From contig NZ_CP077091.1 of assembly GCF_014268595.2 (NCBI RefSeq), positions 394,501-458,500 on the forward strand: a DNA stretch of 64,000 nt, given 5' to 3'. A model generated the notes under the pieces. It had not been told where the DNA came from. It saw nothing but the letters and a program-made list of their open reading frames with translations, and did no database searches. The DNA comes from Pseudomonas hamedanensis (lineage in GTDB: Bacteria > Pseudomonadota > Gammaproteobacteria > Pseudomonadales > Pseudomonadaceae). The position numbers and the translations under genes are program-made. This document shows positions 15,040 through 23,217 of the stretch, piece after piece; the first letter of the stretch is position 1; every line of letters begins with the position of its first letter.

Positions 15040-15234
15040 CGGTCAGGATCGGCCAGAAAAGGGCCGGCATTTTAACCATAAATGAGCGCTCGGGAGGCTC
15101 GTTGCCGCCCGAAAACAACACCTTGTAGAAAACACCTGTATCAAAAATGAATTTATGCAAGGCGCGCTGCTCATACCAGATAAGCAGCGGATTCAAGCCG
15201 CTATTCGAAAATGTAATTCGGGGGAGTGCTGTTC

Positions 15235-15648
15235 ATGTGCCCTACACCTACGTCGAGCGCGCACCTTCCTGGCGGATTGATTCTGGTTGTCGAGGACGAT
15301 CCGTTGATTCTGGAATTTCTCTGCGAAATTCTTCAGGAAGAAGGGTTCAAGGTCGAACCGCAAATCAGCGCCGACGCTGCATCACTGTATCTGGAGCAGC
15401 ATGCGGCGGACGTCGCGCTGTTGCTGACCGACATCACCATGCCCGGCACCCTCAACGGTGCCGACCTGGCCAATCTGGTCGGCGACCGCTGGCCGGAAAA
15501 ACCGGTGATGGTCATGTCCGGCTATGAAACGCCGGAAACCTCGGGGGTCAAGCACACGGTCGCGTTCATCAAGAAGCCGTGGGCGATCGGCCAGTTGCTC
15601 GATTGCGTCGAGAGCGCGTTCAAAGCCAAGGCACCGCGCCTGCACTGA
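15235..15648 (+). CDS. Stand-alone response-regulator receiver protein
   Basis: 137 residues forming only a receiver domain: LILVVEDDPLILEF (acidic pair), LLLTDITMPG with the phospho-acceptor aspartate, VMVMSGYE (switch Ser) and FIKKPW (conserved Lys). No output domain follows. Such proteins usually relay phosphate from a hybrid kinase or act by protein contact. ATG at 15235 chosen, with GGGGGAG 8 bp upstream; the GTG at 15226 would overlap this site. The partner kinase is not adjacent. Confidence 0.85.
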   Translation: MCPTPTSSAHLPGGLILVVEDDPLILEFLCEILQEEGFKVEPQISADAASLYLEQHAADVALLLTDITMPGTLNGADLANLVGDRWPEKPVMVMSGYETPETSGVKHTVAFIKKPWAIGQLLDCVESAFKAKAPRLH

Positions 15649-15703
15649 CAATGCTACATTGCCGTGCTCATCTGCCCGGCCATCTGTCAGAGGATTTGCC
15701 CCT

Positions 15704-16372
15704 TTGTCTGCTAACACATCGGTTTTCGAGCGCGCCTTCGGCGCTTTCCTGTTCGACATGGACGGCACCGTCCTCAATTCCATCGCCGCCGCCGAGCGCA
15801 TCTGGTCAGCCTGGGCCGTGCGCCATGGCGTCGATGTCGAGGCGTTTCTGCCGACCATTCATGGCGCGCGGGCCATCGATACGATCACGCGCCTGAACCT
15901 GGCGGGCGTGAATACGCAGGAGCAAGCGGCGTTTATCACCGCGGCGGAAATCGACGATGTCGAAGGCATTGTCGAGATTCCCGGCGCAGCGGCATTTCTC
16001 AACCGCTTGCCGCAAGACCGTTGGGCCATGGTGACCTCGGCGCCACGGGACCTGGCCCTGCGGCGAATGGCGGCAGCGGGAATTGCCGAACCGGCGGTGA
16101 TGATCACGGCTGAAGACGTACAGGCCGGCAAGCCTGATCCTGCGGGTTATTTGCTCGCTGCGAAACGGCTTGGCGTCGAGCCTGCGGACTGCCTGATTTT
16201 CGAAGACGCCGCTGTCGGCATCCAGGCAGCGGAAGCGGCGGGGGCGGCGCTGATGATCATCACCACTACTCATCAACACCCGATTGAAACGGCGCACGCG
16301 ACGCTGGCCAGTTACGACGCGCTGCGTGTCGATGTGGACAGCAATGGTCGATTACGCCTGCAAAAAAACTGA
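15704..16372 (+). CDS. HAD family hydrolase (sugar-phosphatase-like)
   Basis: 222 residues starting from TTG at 15704, with AGGA nine bases upstream and conserved sequence right after; no better ATG is available. HAD motif I is FLFDMDGTVLNS (nucleophile Asp), motif II VTSAPRD, motif III AGKPDPAGY and motif IV FEDAAVGIQAAEAAGA. The alpha-helical cap between motifs I and II matches the beta-phosphoglucomutase/YfbT-type sugar phosphatases. Likely dephosphorylates a small sugar or polyol phosphate. Starts 55 bp after the receiver gene. Confidence 0.8.
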   Translation: MSANTSVFERAFGAFLFDMDGTVLNSIAAAERIWSAWAVRHGVDVEAFLPTIHGARAIDTITRLNLAGVNTQEQAAFITAAEIDDVEGIVEIPGAAAFLNRLPQDRWAMVTSAPRDLALRRMAAAGIAEPAVMITAEDVQAGKPDPAGYLLAAKRLGVEPADCLIFEDAAVGIQAAEAAGAALMIITTTHQHPIETAHATLASYDALRVDVDSNGRLRLQKN

Positions 16373-16400
16373 CATCAGATTTTGTGGCGAATGTCCGTTC

Positions 16401-16430
16401 GCCTTCGCGAGCAAGCTCGCTCCCACAGGT
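16401..16430. repeat. Single REP element
   Basis: GCCTTCGCGAGCAAGCTCGC followed by TCCCACAGG, between the HAD and SRPBCC genes. Confidence 0.85.
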
Positions 16431-16490
16431 TTTTGCGCTGTTCATACCGTTAAAATCCGACTATCTGAATGCTTCGAGAGAGAGGTTTTT

Positions 16491-16901
16491 ATGCCAACAG
16501 CATCCGCAACCATCGACATCCCGGCCTCGGCCGAACAGGTCTGGCAATTGATCGGCGGCTTCAACACGCTGCCGGATTGGCTGCCGTTCATTGCCAGCAG
16601 CGAGCTGAGCGAAGGCGGGCGTGTCCGCACCCTGCGCACTGCGGACGGTGCCGTGGTAATCGAGCGTCTGCAAAGCTTCGATAACGCCGCGAAGACTTAC
16701 ACCTATTCAATCGAACAGGCACCGTTCCCGGCGAGTGATTATCTGGCAACGATCAAGGTCGAGGCCCAAGGGCAGGGCGCCCGGGTCATCTGGTCGGGAA
16801 GCTTTAACGCCGTCGGCGTGAGCGATGACGAAGTGGTGGCATTGTTCACTGGCATCTACCAAGGCGGCCTCGACGCCCTGCGGGCGAATTACCCAACCTG
16901 A
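16491..16901 (+). CDS. SRPBCC family (START/polyketide-cyclase-like) protein
   Basis: 136-residue SRPBCC-fold protein: ATIDIPASAEQVWQLIGGFN with the DWLPF turn at the start, GRVRTLRTADGAVVIERL, TYTYSIEQAPFPASDY and the long C-terminal helix VVALFTGIYQGGLDALR. This small hydrophobic-pocket family binds lipids or aromatic ligands; the subgroup next to metabolic genes has no clear enzymatic role. Good GAGAGAGG ribosome site before ATG 16491. Confidence 0.82.
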   Translation: MPTASATIDIPASAEQVWQLIGGFNTLPDWLPFIASSELSEGGRVRTLRTADGAVVIERLQSFDNAAKTYTYSIEQAPFPASDYLATIKVEAQGQGARVIWSGSFNAVGVSDDEVVALFTGIYQGGLDALRANYPT

Positions 16902-16917
16902 GAACACCACAATCCCA

Positions 16918-17010
16918 CTGTAGGAGTGAGCCTGCTCGCGATTGCGGTGTGTCAGTCAACATAGGTATCGACTGGGACGACGCTATCGCGAGCAGGCTCA
17001 CTCCTACAGG
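16918..17010. repeat. REPIN
   Basis: CTGTAGGAGTGAGCCTGCTC and its inverted partner GAGCAGGCTCACTCCTACAG bracket a 50-base linker. Confidence 0.9.
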
Positions 17011-17030
17011 GGTTGCGTTTCAAGTGGGGA

Positions 17031-18425
17031 TCAGGAGTTTTCAATCAAGCTCTGCCGACAATCGAGCAGCAGTTTCGCCCCGCCCAGATCGCTGCTGCCG
17101 ACTTCAAGGCTGAAACCGTGCAAGCTGACAATCGCCGCGACAATCGACAGGCCGAGGCCAAAGCCACTGTGTGGTTGTCCGCCTTCGGTGCGATAGAAAC
17201 GCTGGAACACCGCTTCACGTTCAGCCTCGGGAATCCCCGGGCCTGAATCGTGAACCTCGATGCGCGTTCGCCCGTCCGCGTTGACCCCACGCAACATCAC
17301 CGTTCCACCGGGCGGGGTGAACTTGATCGAGTTGCTCAACAGGTTCGCCAGCGCCTCGAACAGCAACGCGCGGTCGCCATTGAGGGGCGGCAGCGTTTCC
17401 GGCATGTTCAGCTGGAAACGCAAATCGCCTTCCTCGGCCAGCGGCAGGTAAAACGCGTGTAACTCCTCGAGTAATTGCACCGGGTCGAGTTCGATAAAAC
17501 CTGAGCGGCGCTGACGATCCTCCAATTCGGAAATCCGCAGCAGACCGCGAAAGCGCGCCATCAGCGTATCCGCTTCAGCCAGCACCAGATCCAGTTGCGC
17601 CGCCTCCTGCGTGCCTTCGCCGGCCTGTTGCTGCATGCGGTACAACTGCGCGCGCAAGCGGGTCAGCGGTGTGCGCAGGTCATGGGCGATGTTGTCGCAC
17701 ACGCCTTTGACTTCGTTCATCAAGCGCTCGATGCGTTCAAGCATGGCGTTGACGATGGCGGCAAGCATGTCCAGCTCATCGCGGCGATTGGACAGCGGCA
17801 GACGCTGGGCCAGATCCCCGGCGACGATGGCCTGGGCACGGTCCTGAATCGCGCGGATCCGTTGCAGCGGGCGCCGCCGCAGCAGATGCCAGCCGGCGAT
17901 CCCCGGCAGAATCGTCAGCGACACCCCCCAGAGCAACGCGTGCAGAATGATCCGTGTTACCGCAAACAGCGAGCCGTTGTCGCGCAGCAGCACCAGCCAG
18001 CGACCGTCGCGAGTCTGGGTGGCCACGGCATCGCAGCTGTCGCTGGGCAGGGTCGGGTCGTCGGAGTCGGCGCACTCGGCGAGCATGTGGATCTTGCCGT
18101 CCAGCGGCAGACCTTCGGGGATTTGCTGGAGCGCACCGCCGAGGTACACACCGTTGGCGTCGAACAGGCCGTAGGCGTCGATGCCGCGAATGTCGAAGGT
18201 CATGCTCGCGGCGAGGGCGTCTTCAAGCTGTTCGCCGCGAAAGTGCGAAAACAGATGCTGACGCTGCATCAGCGAGTGTTTGGCGAGCTTGTCGAGGTAG
18301 CCGGACACCTCGTAATACATGACCCCCATGAGGATCGCGCTCCAGGCCACGAATAGTGAACTGTACAGCGCCAGCAAGCGACTGCTGGAGGAGCGCCAGC
18401 CGTCAGACGGGTTCGGCAATGACAT
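17031..18425 (-). CDS. Two-component sensor histidine kinase
   Basis: 464 residues: membrane helix at about 17-37, periplasmic sensor domain 40-153 with a CADS...DSCD cysteine pair, second helix 158-178, HAMP (to about 235), dimerisation helix with the phospho-acceptor H248 in NIAHDLRTPL, then ATPase boxes N (NLLSNSIKF), G1 (GPGIPEAE) and G2 (GFGLGLSI). It overlaps the end of its response regulator by 23 bp, so they are one operon. The signal is unknown; the periplasmic domain is unlike simple metal sensors. Confidence 0.9.
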   Translation of the reverse strand: MSLPNPSDGWRSSSSRLLALYSSLFVAWSAILMGVMYYEVSGYLDKLAKHSLMQRQHLFSHFRGEQLEDALAASMTFDIRGIDAYGLFDANGVYLGGALQQIPEGLPLDGKIHMLAECADSDDPTLPSDSCDAVATQTRDGRWLVLLRDNGSLFAVTRIILHALLWGVSLTILPGIAGWHLLRRRPLQRIRAIQDRAQAIVAGDLAQRLPLSNRRDELDMLAAIVNAMLERIERLMNEVKGVCDNIAHDLRTPLTRLRAQLYRMQQQAGEGTQEAAQLDLVLAEADTLMARFRGLLRISELEDRQRRSGFIELDPVQLLEELHAFYLPLAEEGDLRFQLNMPETLPPLNGDRALLFEALANLLSNSIKFTPPGGTVMLRGVNADGRTRIEVHDSGPGIPEAEREAVFQRFYRTEGGQPHSGFGLGLSIVAAIVSLHGFSLEVGSSDLGGAKLLLDCRQSLIENS

Positions 18426-19086
18426 AGCCCGAGCCCCGTACCGTGCGGATCAGCGGCACGTGGCCGGCGGCGTCGATCTTCTTGCGCAAACGGCCGATGT
18501 GCACATCGATGAGGTTGGTGCCCGGGTCGAAGTGGTAGCCCCAGACTTCCTCGAAAATCATCATCCGCGAAAGGATCTGGCCGCTGTTGCGCATCAGGAA
18601 TTCCAGCAGCTTGTATTCGGTCGGCAACAGCGTCAGCACCTGCTCGGCACGCCGGGCTTCGTGGCTGATCAAGTCCAGTTCCAGGTCAGCGACTGTCAAC
18701 GTGGTGGCCTGAGTGGCAACGCTGTTCTGCCTGCGCAGCAATACTTCGACCCGCGCCGCCATCTCATCGGTGGCGAACGGCTTGGTCAGGTAATCATCGC
18801 CACCGGCGCGCAAACCACGCACGCGCTCATCAACATCGGACAGCGCACTGATCATTAGAATCGGCGTCGCTACGCCCATGGTGCGCAAAGTGGTGACAAT
18901 GGCCAGGCCATCCAGCTCGGGCAACATGCGGTCCAGGGTGATCAAGTCGTAGTTGCCGCTGACGGCGCGGTCGAGGCCTTCGCGGCCATTGTCGACCCAG
19001 TCGACGTCCAGCCCGTGGCTGCTCAGTTCGGCAACGATTTCCCGCGCGGTCACGGCGTCGTCTTCGATGGTCAAGATTCGAGTCAT
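18403..19086 (-). CDS. OmpR/PhoB family response regulator
   Basis: 227 residues. Receiver domain with IEDD, phospho-acceptor D52 in LITLDRMLP, switch Ser in ILMISALSD and Lys in YLTKPF; then a winged-helix output domain (TLLPTEYKLLEFLMRNSGQI...NLIDVHIGRLRKKID...IRTVRGSGYVI). Start ATG 19086. Cotranscribed with the kinase downstream; divergent from the small secreted protein gene at 19253, which is a possible target. Confidence 0.92.
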   Translation of the reverse strand: MTRILTIEDDAVTAREIVAELSSHGLDVDWVDNGREGLDRAVSGNYDLITLDRMLPELDGLAIVTTLRTMGVATPILMISALSDVDERVRGLRAGGDDYLTKPFATDEMAARVEVLLRRQNSVATQATTLTVADLELDLISHEARRAEQVLTLLPTEYKLLEFLMRNSGQILSRMMIFEEVWGYHFDPGTNLIDVHIGRLRKKIDAAGHVPLIRTVRGSGYVIAEPV

Positions 19087-19252
19087 AGGCAGGCCTGCTG
19101 ATCGGGTTAAACGCAATGGCAGCATTTTGCCAAGAATTTGCCGTGACGCTTTAAATTAACTTTCATGTTGTAGCTGCCATTCGCCGGGACAAGCGTCCTA
19201 ATGACGGGAAGATTGATATCATCTGGCCATAAAGTCCAACAGGAGTGGCGCT

Positions 19253-19588
19253 GTGATTATATTGATTAGCCGGGGCTGGAGGACGATAGTTCTGCTTTTG
19301 CTGGTGTTCAGCAGCAGTCTCGCTCTGTCTGCCAACACGCCTTGTTCCGGCAAGAAAGGCGGAATTGACCGTTGCGACGGCGATCTGTTCCTGTGCAATG
19401 ACGGCTCGATCAGCGGTTCGAAGAAGAGCTGCGCGGCGATGTTCGGCGAACGCCAGTCGGTACGCCCGCAGAACTTCCTGCAGAGCGACGATGGTTGCGC
19501 CTGCGGTACCGGCTCGTTTTGCACAGGACCGCGTGGCGGCGTGTATTGCCTGACGCCCGGCGGAAGCAAGAGCTACAAGCGAAAATGA
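19253..19588 (+). CDS. Small secreted cysteine-rich protein, unknown function
   Basis: 111 residues starting at GTG 19253, with AGGAG eight bases upstream. An N-terminal signal peptide (about 1-26, ending ALSA) precedes a mature domain with eight cysteines spaced as four likely disulfides (TPC, DRC, FLC, KSC, GCAC, SFC, VYC). It is basic at the C-terminus (KSYKRK). No family recognised. Transcribed away from the adjacent two-component system. The cysteine pattern argues for an extracytoplasmic stable domain. Confidence 0.75.
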   Translation: MIILISRGWRTIVLLLLVFSSSLALSANTPCSGKKGGIDRCDGDLFLCNDGSISGSKKSCAAMFGERQSVRPQNFLQSDDGCACGTGSFCTGPRGGVYCLTPGGSKSYKRK

Positions 19589-19607
19589 TCGACTCAGCCA
19601 ATGCATA

Positions 19608-19630
19608 AAACCCGCTGTTATTCAGCGGGT
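19608..19630 (+). terminator. Hairpin after the Cys-rich gene
   Basis: ACCCGCTG and CAGCGGGT pair around a short TTATT loop, followed by only a weak T stretch (GTTGC); likely terminator of the short unit. Confidence 0.5.
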
Positions 19631-19777
19631 GTTGCAATTTGCAACGTCTCAACAAATTCGTCTTTTATAACTTATTGAAAACCAAGTATTTATTTGTTCG
19701 CTGCAACTGGCACGGTCACTGCACTTGCTCACATGACGAGTTGTAACACCATTTTTCATGCCTGGAGCAGTACAACA

Positions 19778-20707
19778 ATGAATAGATCCCCTGATGACTA
19801 TTATCCTGCCTTGGAAGAGTCGAGCAGTGTGTCCGGCGTGTCCTGGGGCGCGATCTTCGCCGGTGCCGCGGCTGCCGCTGCGCTGTCGATGATCCTCGTG
19901 CTGCTCGGTTTCGGCCTGGGCTTTTCGGCTGTATCACCGTGGGCCGGAGAGGGCGTCAGCGCCAAGGGCCTGGGCATTTCGACGATTGTCTGGCTGGCGG
20001 TAACGCAGATCATTGCTTCCGGCATGGGCGGCTATATAGCCGGTCGGCTGCGGGTGAAATGGGCCAACATGCACGGTGATGAAGTCTACTTTCGCGACAC
20101 CGCGCACGGTTTCCTGGCTTGGTGCGTAGCCACTTTGGTCACCGCTGTTCTGGTGGTCGGCTCGGTCAGCAGCGTCGTCAGCGGCGGTGTGCAGGCCGGT
20201 GCCAATGCCGTTGGCGGCGCTGCCGGGGCGATGAGTCAGGCGGCCGGTTCTGCCGCCGCCAACACTGACAGCGATCAGTACGGCTACTTCGTCGACAGTC
20301 TGTTTCGTGATGACCGTCCGGCGGCCGTCAGCGATGACGCGGCGCGTGGCACCGTGACCCGCATTTTCGCCCAGAGCCTGGCCAACGGTCAGCTCAGCCC
20401 TGAGGACCGTACCTACCTCGCACAGCTCGTATCGCAACGCACCAACCTGACCCAGGCCGATGCCGAACGCCGTGTTGATGAAATTTATGCCAACACACAG
20501 AAAGCCATCGCCGACGCCAAACTGAAAGCCCAGCAAGCCGCCGACAGCGCCGCGAAAGTCGCTGCCTACACCTCGCTGTGGATGTTCGTCGCGCTGCTCG
20601 CCGGTGCGTTCTTCGCCAGCCTCGCAGCCACCTTCGGCGGCCGTCGTCGCGATGCGGTCGAGTACGTCGAAGTCGACACCTACACCACGACCACTGCGGT
20701 CCGTTAA
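19778..20707 (+). CDS. Membrane protein with three helices, unknown function
   Basis: 309 residues. Membrane segments at about 22-49 (SWGAIFAGAAAAAALSMILV), 70-92 (IVWLAVTQIIASGMGGYIAG), 112-135 and a C-terminal one near 270-290. Between them is an Ala/Gly-rich stretch and a soluble helical part (SPEDRTYLAQLVSQRTNLTQ, then ADAERRVDEIY). Similar proteins are common near stress genes in Pseudomonas, with no proven role. ATG 19778 follows TGGAG. It is 13 bp upstream of a tiny membrane-peptide gene in the same unit. Confidence 0.8.
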   Translation: MNRSPDDYYPALEESSSVSGVSWGAIFAGAAAAAALSMILVLLGFGLGFSAVSPWAGEGVSAKGLGISTIVWLAVTQIIASGMGGYIAGRLRVKWANMHGDEVYFRDTAHGFLAWCVATLVTAVLVVGSVSSVVSGGVQAGANAVGGAAGAMSQAAGSAAANTDSDQYGYFVDSLFRDDRPAAVSDDAARGTVTRIFAQSLANGQLSPEDRTYLAQLVSQRTNLTQADAERRVDEIYANTQKAIADAKLKAQQAADSAAKVAAYTSLWMFVALLAGAFFASLAATFGGRRRDAVEYVEVDTYTTTTAVR

Positions 20708-20720
20708 AAGGAGAGTCACC

Positions 20721-20795
20721 ATGCGCTCATTACTGCTGTTCTTTCTCGGCGTACCGATTCCGATCATCATCCTGATCGCCCTGTTCGTGCACTGA
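20721..20795 (+). CDS. 24-residue hydrophobic membrane peptide
   Basis: A complete small gene with a strong AAGGAGAG ribosome site 6 bp before ATG and its stop just before a terminator. The peptide starts MRSLLLFFLGVP, continues with an Ile/Leu run and ends LFVH, i.e. a single membrane helix. It follows the three-helix membrane protein by 13 bp, so the two are probably co-translated and may interact. Confidence 0.7.
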   Translation: MRSLLLFFLGVPIPIIILIALFVH

Positions 20796-20818
20796 TCCCT
20801 CTGAGGCAGGATGCCTCT

Positions 20819-20851
20819 GCCGCTTTCACCTTCGGGTGGAAGCGGCTTTTT
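20819..20851 (+). terminator. Intrinsic terminator
   Basis: GCCGCTTTCACC, TTCG tetraloop, GGTGGAAGCGGC, then TTTTT. Strong 12-bp stem ending the 19778-20795 unit. Confidence 0.92.
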
Positions 20852-20884
20852 GCTTTCTGGGGCTGCCACTGCAGGTGCGGTGAA

Positions 20885-21154
20885 TTACTCGGTAGGCACA
20901 ACGTTATCCAGCGCCTTGTTCACGGCCAACTCGCCCAGCATGACCACTTGCGCAATGCCCAACAGAGTATTGCGCCGTGAGCCTTCGAGCCTTGCGGCAA
21001 AATCACCGAGCATCACCGTGGCGGAGGCCAGGGATTCGCACGCGTTGACCAGCAGGGATTCGGTGTCGGCTTGCGGGTTGACCCTAAACAGGGTGTTGGG
21101 GCTATAGGGCGTGGCGTTGATGTCCGCCGCCGGGTTGGGAGGTGTCTGTGACAT
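20885..21154 (-). CDS. DUF6124 family protein (copy 1)
   Basis: 89 residues, Pro/Asn-rich head then a helical part with LFRVNPQADTESLLVNACES, LASATVMLGDFAARLEG and VVMLGELAVNKALDN. This is the small Pseudomonas DUF6124 family, no known function. ATG 21154 has CGGAG upstream. It lies 114 bp after a second, divergent copy and may share a transcript. The conserved NACESLA core is the same in both. Confidence 0.75.
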   Translation of the reverse strand: MSQTPPNPAADINATPYSPNTLFRVNPQADTESLLVNACESLASATVMLGDFAARLEGSRRNTLLGIAQVVMLGELAVNKALDNVVPTE

Positions 21155-21268
21155 CAGCTGAAACTCCGATGAGAGCCGCTTGAGCGTCCGGGTATGAGAA
21201 TGCCGCGCCGCCGCCATGGCGCGCGTGTTGGCAATGAGGGAGCGTGCCCCCTCATGCCTCAGTGGCGG

Positions 21269-21634
21269 CTAGTTCGACACACGTCGGCTGTCGAGCACGC
21301 GATTGACCACCAGCTCACTCAGCATGATCACCTGTTGCAACATCAGCATTGATCGGCGCTGTGCCGGGTCGATGGCAGTGCTTATCTCGCGGGCCATGTC
21401 GTTGGCCGCGGCCAGCGATTCACACGCTTCGACGAGCAATGTCTCCTCGTCCACCGTAGGATCGACGAGAAAGATCCGCCCGGGCTGGCGGGACGCAATC
21501 GTGGTCTTCGACGTTTTTGGGGGCAGATAAAAGTTAATGGCGCGAGCGGCGGCCTCTTTTATTCGTTGTGGCTCCAGCGTCGGGTCGTACGGGATCGAAT
21601 CGTCTTCTGGCGGGTTTGGCGTTACTTTGAACAT
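21269..21634 (-). CDS. DUF6124 family protein (copy 2)
   Basis: 121 residues beginning MFKVTPNPP, with a longer linker than copy 1 and the shared core FLVDPTVDEETLLVEACESL, then VIMLSELVVNRVLD. Tandem paralogue of the gene at 20885-21154; together they look like an old duplication. The ATG at 21634 overlaps the end of a possible leader frame on the same strand. Function unknown. Confidence 0.75.
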   Translation of the reverse strand: MFKVTPNPPEDDSIPYDPTLEPQRIKEAAARAINFYLPPKTSKTTIASRQPGRIFLVDPTVDEETLLVEACESLAAANDMAREISTAIDPAQRRSMLMLQQVIMLSELVVNRVLDSRRVSN

Positions 21635-21891
21635 AGTTGACTCTCTACCTTGAAGGAATGAAGAGCCGTCACTATCGCTACCAAACGAAGGGTGGCGGCC
21701 ACACGCGGGTTGGTAGACCGGTCAAGATAGTTAACCCCGGCGCTCACGAATGAGCCCCACGCATGGTCACCATATAGAGCTGCGCCTGAAAATAGAGGCC
21801 GCTTAGGGGACGCCATACAACTATCAAGAAACGGGCTACCAAACCCGATCACTGTTTTGCAGTGACAGGGCAACGATATATCCCGCCTCAT
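21622..21891 (-). other. Possible leader ORF upstream of DUF6124
   Basis: An 89-codon frame starting at ATG 21891 ends at 21622, 13 bases inside the DUF6124 gene that starts at 21634, so the two would be translationally coupled. It has no strong ribosome site and no recognisable domain; Cys and Ser are frequent and part reads VAATLRLVAIVTALHSF. The same frame is open further upstream to 22101. It may be a coding leader, a structured RNA leader, or chance. Confidence 0.3.
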
Positions 21892-22123
21892 AGCTGTGTA
21901 AGCCGGCGGATTCTGATGCACCCGTAGGCAGCGACGCAAGGTGTTGTAGGGTTGATGCAGTAACAGCGCGTGTGATTTAAACAACGTCGGTAAATTGCGT
22001 TTAGTCACTGCGCAACGCTCAGGCATCCCTGAGCCTTTTGCTTTCGGCGACTCAACAAAGCGACAATCCGCACCCGAAGTGCACCTCGGCTTCACCCCCA
22101 TTTATTCATTAAGGAAGAACACG

Positions 22124-22663
22124 TTGGACAAGAAGGAAATCAAACGTCAGGTCGGCGAAATGCTCGATGCCGGCCGCTCGAAAACCGAGACGTTCAAAGC
22201 GTTCTCCGGCGGTGCGCTGAAAGACAAGGCGCTGGCGTACCTGATTGGCTCACGCCCCGATCCGGCTCTGCTTGAGCGTCACGCCGGCAAGATCAAAATC
22301 CTTCTGGGGCTGATCTATGTTCAGGCGCTGATCGGTCTGGTGGGCGGCTATCTTCTCGGGCTGACCATCAGCACCGGATTCGCCATCGGCCTCGGGCTGT
22401 TGGCTGGCGGCGTGCCGTTGCTGTTCGCCTGGGGTTTTTATCGCAACGCGGCGCACGCTTACACCGTGTACGTGGTGCTTTCGATCAGCCAGGTGCCGCG
22501 CCTGTTCAAGGGATACGGCGATGACCCGACCGGAACGGTGGTCGGCGTGGCAATCACCCTGGCGATGATCTTCTACGTCGCGTGGCTGAAAAACCTGTTG
22601 TTTCCCGACCTCGGTTTTTTCGGCGCGAAGAAGATCAAAGGCCAGTTCGTTTTCTCCAACTGA
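22124..22663 (+). CDS. Membrane protein, unknown function
   Basis: 179 residues starting at TTG 22124 (AAGGA eight bases upstream; no ATG before conserved sequence). A charged cytoplasmic head (DKKEIKRQVGEMLDAGRSKT) is followed by about four membrane segments from residue 60 onward (LLGLIYVQALIGLVGGYLLG, FAIGLGLLAGGVPLLFAWGF, VVGVAITLAMIFYVAWL). No family recognised. Isolated between the DUF6124 pair and hcn. Confidence 0.7.
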   Translation: MDKKEIKRQVGEMLDAGRSKTETFKAFSGGALKDKALAYLIGSRPDPALLERHAGKIKILLGLIYVQALIGLVGGYLLGLTISTGFAIGLGLLAGGVPLLFAWGFYRNAAHAYTVYVVLSISQVPRLFKGYGDDPTGTVVGVAITLAMIFYVAWLKNLLFPDLGFFGAKKIKGQFVFSN

Positions 22664-22687
22664 TCGTTGAACCTGCCACCCGTTTCA

Positions 22688-22743
22688 CTGGCCTGGATCA
22701 ATATTTCTTCTGGCGATATCGCCTAACGTAAATGATCCAGGCC
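22688..22743. promoter_or_regulatory. hcn promoter region: ANR-type box inside a nested palindrome
   Basis: CTGGC-CTGG-ATCAA (22688-22701) fits the FNR/ANR half-site layout with one perfect half (ATCAA). It is embedded in an 11-bp inverted repeat GGCCTGGATCA (22690-22700) / TGATCCAGGCC (22733-22743), which also encloses the palindrome GGCGATATCGCC (22712-22723). A weak -10 (TAACGT, 22724-22729) lies at the right distance. Oxygen limitation through ANR is known to activate hcn operons. Confidence 0.5.
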
Positions 22744-22885
22744 TTTGCTGAGGTATGAGCTACAGTGCTTTGACGCGCACCCTGTTGCGCTGACGGAGTA
22801 CCGCAGCCGCCCCATGGAAAGCATTAAAAACGGGGCGCACGGTGTAGTGCAGCAAGGAGCTGGCGCAAAACTCCCCTGAAATTTT

Positions 22886-22893
22886 CACGGACG
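22886..22893 (+). promoter_or_regulatory. RsmA/RsmE binding site at the hcnA ribosome site
   Basis: CACGGACG overlaps the ribosome-binding region 11 bases before the hcnA ATG; the A(C)GGA motif there is the known target of Gac/Rsm post-transcriptional control. Further GGA motifs lie in the leader near 22793, 22813 and 22855. Confidence 0.75.
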
Positions 22894-22902
22894 AACATCG
22901 CA

Positions 22903-23217
22903 ATGAACTGCCTAGAAAGACCCTTCGATATCCAGCCCTTGGTGCAGGCGGACATGACTGTCCACATCAACGGCCAAGCGGTCAGCGCCGCCCTCGGCGA
23001 AACCGTGCTCACTGTCATCCAGTCACTCGGCGTGCGGCAGATCGCCCGCAACGACCACAATCAAATCAGCGGCGCCTATTGCGGCATGGGCGTGTGCCAG
23101 TGCTGCCTGGTAAAAATCAACGGTCGGCACAAGCGCCGCGCCTGTCAGACCGTGGTGCGCGACGGCATGCAGATTGAAACCCAGGTCAACCGCGTTGTCG
23201 GTCAGGAGGTCGTATGA
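22903..23217 (+). CDS. hcnA: Hydrogen cyanide synthase subunit HcnA
   Basis: 104-residue [2Fe-2S] protein with MTVHINGQAV, GETVLTVIQSLGV and the cluster-binding run GAYCGMGVCQCCLVKINGRH, plus C81 in RRACQTV. With HcnB and HcnC it forms the membrane-associated synthase that oxidises glycine to HCN and CO2. Full family length. First gene of a tightly coupled operon: its stop overlaps hcnB (ATGA). Translation is expected to be repressed by RsmA/RsmE through the ACGGAC at its ribosome site. Confidence 0.95.
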   Translation: MNCLERPFDIQPLVQADMTVHINGQAVSAALGETVLTVIQSLGVRQIARNDHNQISGAYCGMGVCQCCLVKINGRHKRRACQTVVRDGMQIETQVNRVVGQEVV

